In this document: positions 63,210-64,000 of the stretch, piece by piece
How positions within the stretch are numbered: position 1 is the stretch's first letter
Layout of the letters: each line of letters opens with the position of its first letter
Source: Nocardioides sp.
GTDB taxonomy: Bacteria; Actinomycetota; Actinomycetes; Propionibacteriales; Nocardioidaceae
DNA length: 64,000 bases
Direction: 5' to 3'
NCBI RefSeq assembly: GCF_014360585.1
Contig: NZ_JACIXG010000011.1
Span: forward strand, 1-64,000
Notes under the pieces: generated by a model
Told to the model about the DNA's origin: nothing
Databases searched by the model: none
The model's input: only the letters and a program-made list of their open reading frames with translations
Program-made: the position numbers and the translations under genes

Positions 63210-64000
63210 TTAGGGCCGGCGGGTGAACCGGACGGTGCCGTCGGGCAACCGCTCATGAACGTAGGCAGGGCTGTGCGCCAGACGATGATGGTGCGGACAC
63301 AACAGGACCCCGTCCTTCAGATCCGTCTTCCCGCCCGCAGCCCAGGCTTTGAAATGATGGGCATCGCACCACTCCGGTGGCATGTCACACCCCTCGGCCT
63401 GGCAGCACTTCTGCTGCAACCGCAGCGCTTTACGCTGGACCGGCAGGAAGACCCTGCTGGCCCGGCCCATGTCCAGCACCTCACTGTCACCACCGAGGAC
63501 CCAGGGGATGATGGTGGCGTTGCATGCCATCCTCCGGGCCTCGGCGGCGGTGATGGTGGTGCCGTTGGTCTCGTCGTAGCCCAAGGTGGCGGTACCGAGC
63601 TCTTTGCGGAGCTCCTCGAGCGAGATCACCACGTTGATCACGGTCGCGTCGCCGCCGTGCCTGGGCAGGGTGGTCGGGTCGATGGTCTCGATCAGCCGGG
63701 CGAAGCCCTGGCCCATCAGCCGCTCCCACGGCGGCAGGGGCGCACCCTTCTCGACCAGCTGCTGCTTACGGGGCTGGGCCCAGGCCTCGACCTGCTTCTT
63801 GAACCTCATCCCGATCGATGTCGGGAGGACCCCTTCGAACCCGACGGTTCCATCGCCGTTGTCCCACACCCGCAACGCGGTCTTCTGCTGAGCACGTTCC
63901 TCTTCAGCAAGGAGGGCTTTGGCTTCTGCTTCCTCGAACCGGGCGGGGTCGACCTCGGCCAGGATCCGCTTACCGATGATCCGCAGTTCCTTGGCGGTCA
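63210..64000 (-). CDS. DUF222/HNH endonuclease (5' end beyond window)
   Basis: The frame is open to the window edge, so the N-terminus is missing (at least 263 residues seen). The DUF222-type helical part (ELRIIGKRILAEVDPARFEE) continues to the right edge. The C-terminal HNH domain has paired Cys (CCQAEGC, CDMPPEW), the core WCDAHHFKAWAAGG and LLCPHHHRLAH, giving metal and catalytic His. Many actinobacteria carry several near-identical copies, some in REP13E12-like repeat elements. Whether this copy is active or mobile cannot be seen. Confidence 0.88.
   Translation of the reverse strand, partial: TAKELRIIGKRILAEVDPARFEEAEAKALLAEEERAQQKTALRVWDNGDGTVGFEGVLPTSIGMRFKKQVEAWAQPRKQQLVEKGAPLPPWERLMGQGFARLIETIDPTTLPRHGGDATVINVVISLEELRKELGTATLGYDETNGTTITAAEARRMACNATIIPWVLGGDSEVLDMGRASRVFLPVQRKALRLQQKCCQAEGCDMPPEWCDAHHFKAWAAGGKTDLKDGVLLCPHHHRLAHSPAYVHERLPDGTVRFTRRP

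Overview
The window comes from a high-GC actinobacterium. The evidence is GC-rich third codon positions, many GTG starts, a DtxR/IdeR-type iron box, a SigE-family sigma factor, GatCAB, NAD-dependent LigA, PPK2, and many genes with a TANNNT -10 hexamer only 6-8 bases before the start codon (leaderless mRNAs). Gene content and order suggest Propionibacteriales, probably Nocardioidaceae (inference only; no search was run). No rRNA, tRNA, CRISPR array or prophage was seen.

1-16.4 kb is dominated by branched-chain amino acid synthesis on the minus strand: cimA, ilvE, leuB, ilvC, ilvN and ilvB, with ilvD apart at 27.7-29.6 kb. Three promoters (cimA, the small gene plus leuB, and ilvB) are followed by short leader peptides rich in Ile/Val/Leu and then a terminator-like hairpin, so attenuation by the ribosome is likely. 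Interspersed are an amidase, a VOC-GNAT fusion, an FMN reductase, a membrane Ser/Thr kinase, a methyltransferase, a DsbA/FrnE protein and a two-gene ABC exporter.

16.4-30.5 kb holds a prolyl oligopeptidase, an AarF/UbiB-like kinase, a four-gene ferric-siderophore importer behind an iron box, an MFS exporter, ilvD and a solitary HEPN-type Abi protein. 30.5-37.4 kb holds a BNR-repeat protein, a beta-phosphoglucomutase/GH65 phosphorylase pair, an EamA exporter and an alpha/beta hydrolase.

37.4-42.9 kb is the most striking locus. A cobalamin riboswitch precedes five minus-strand genes: an alpha-helical lipoprotein, a DUF4430 protein with a C-terminal membrane anchor, an ECF-T protein, a double-ATPase ECF-A protein and an S-component-like membrane protein. 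The first two resemble the alpha and beta domains of animal intrinsic factor/transcobalamin, split into separate surface proteins and joined to an ECF importer. I read it as a cobalamin capture and uptake system.

43-64 kb holds a GH19-like chitinase, a SigE-type sigma factor with a membrane beta-propeller partner, an NYN/OST-HTH protein, gatCAB, a GT2 glycosyltransferase, ligA, two exported proteins of unknown role, a sulfur-linked cluster (cysteine desulfurase, mnmA, a short MetE-like protein), PPK2, an APH-like protein and a DUF222/HNH endonuclease cut by the window edge.

Several families of short dispersed repeats sit at gene ends: 21-bp-period arrays (three sites), 31-bp-period palindromes (two sites), a TGAGCGAG...CAGCGA element that supplies stop codons, and a GGTCGAG...CTCGACC-type element that in one case is carried in frame inside a protein linker.
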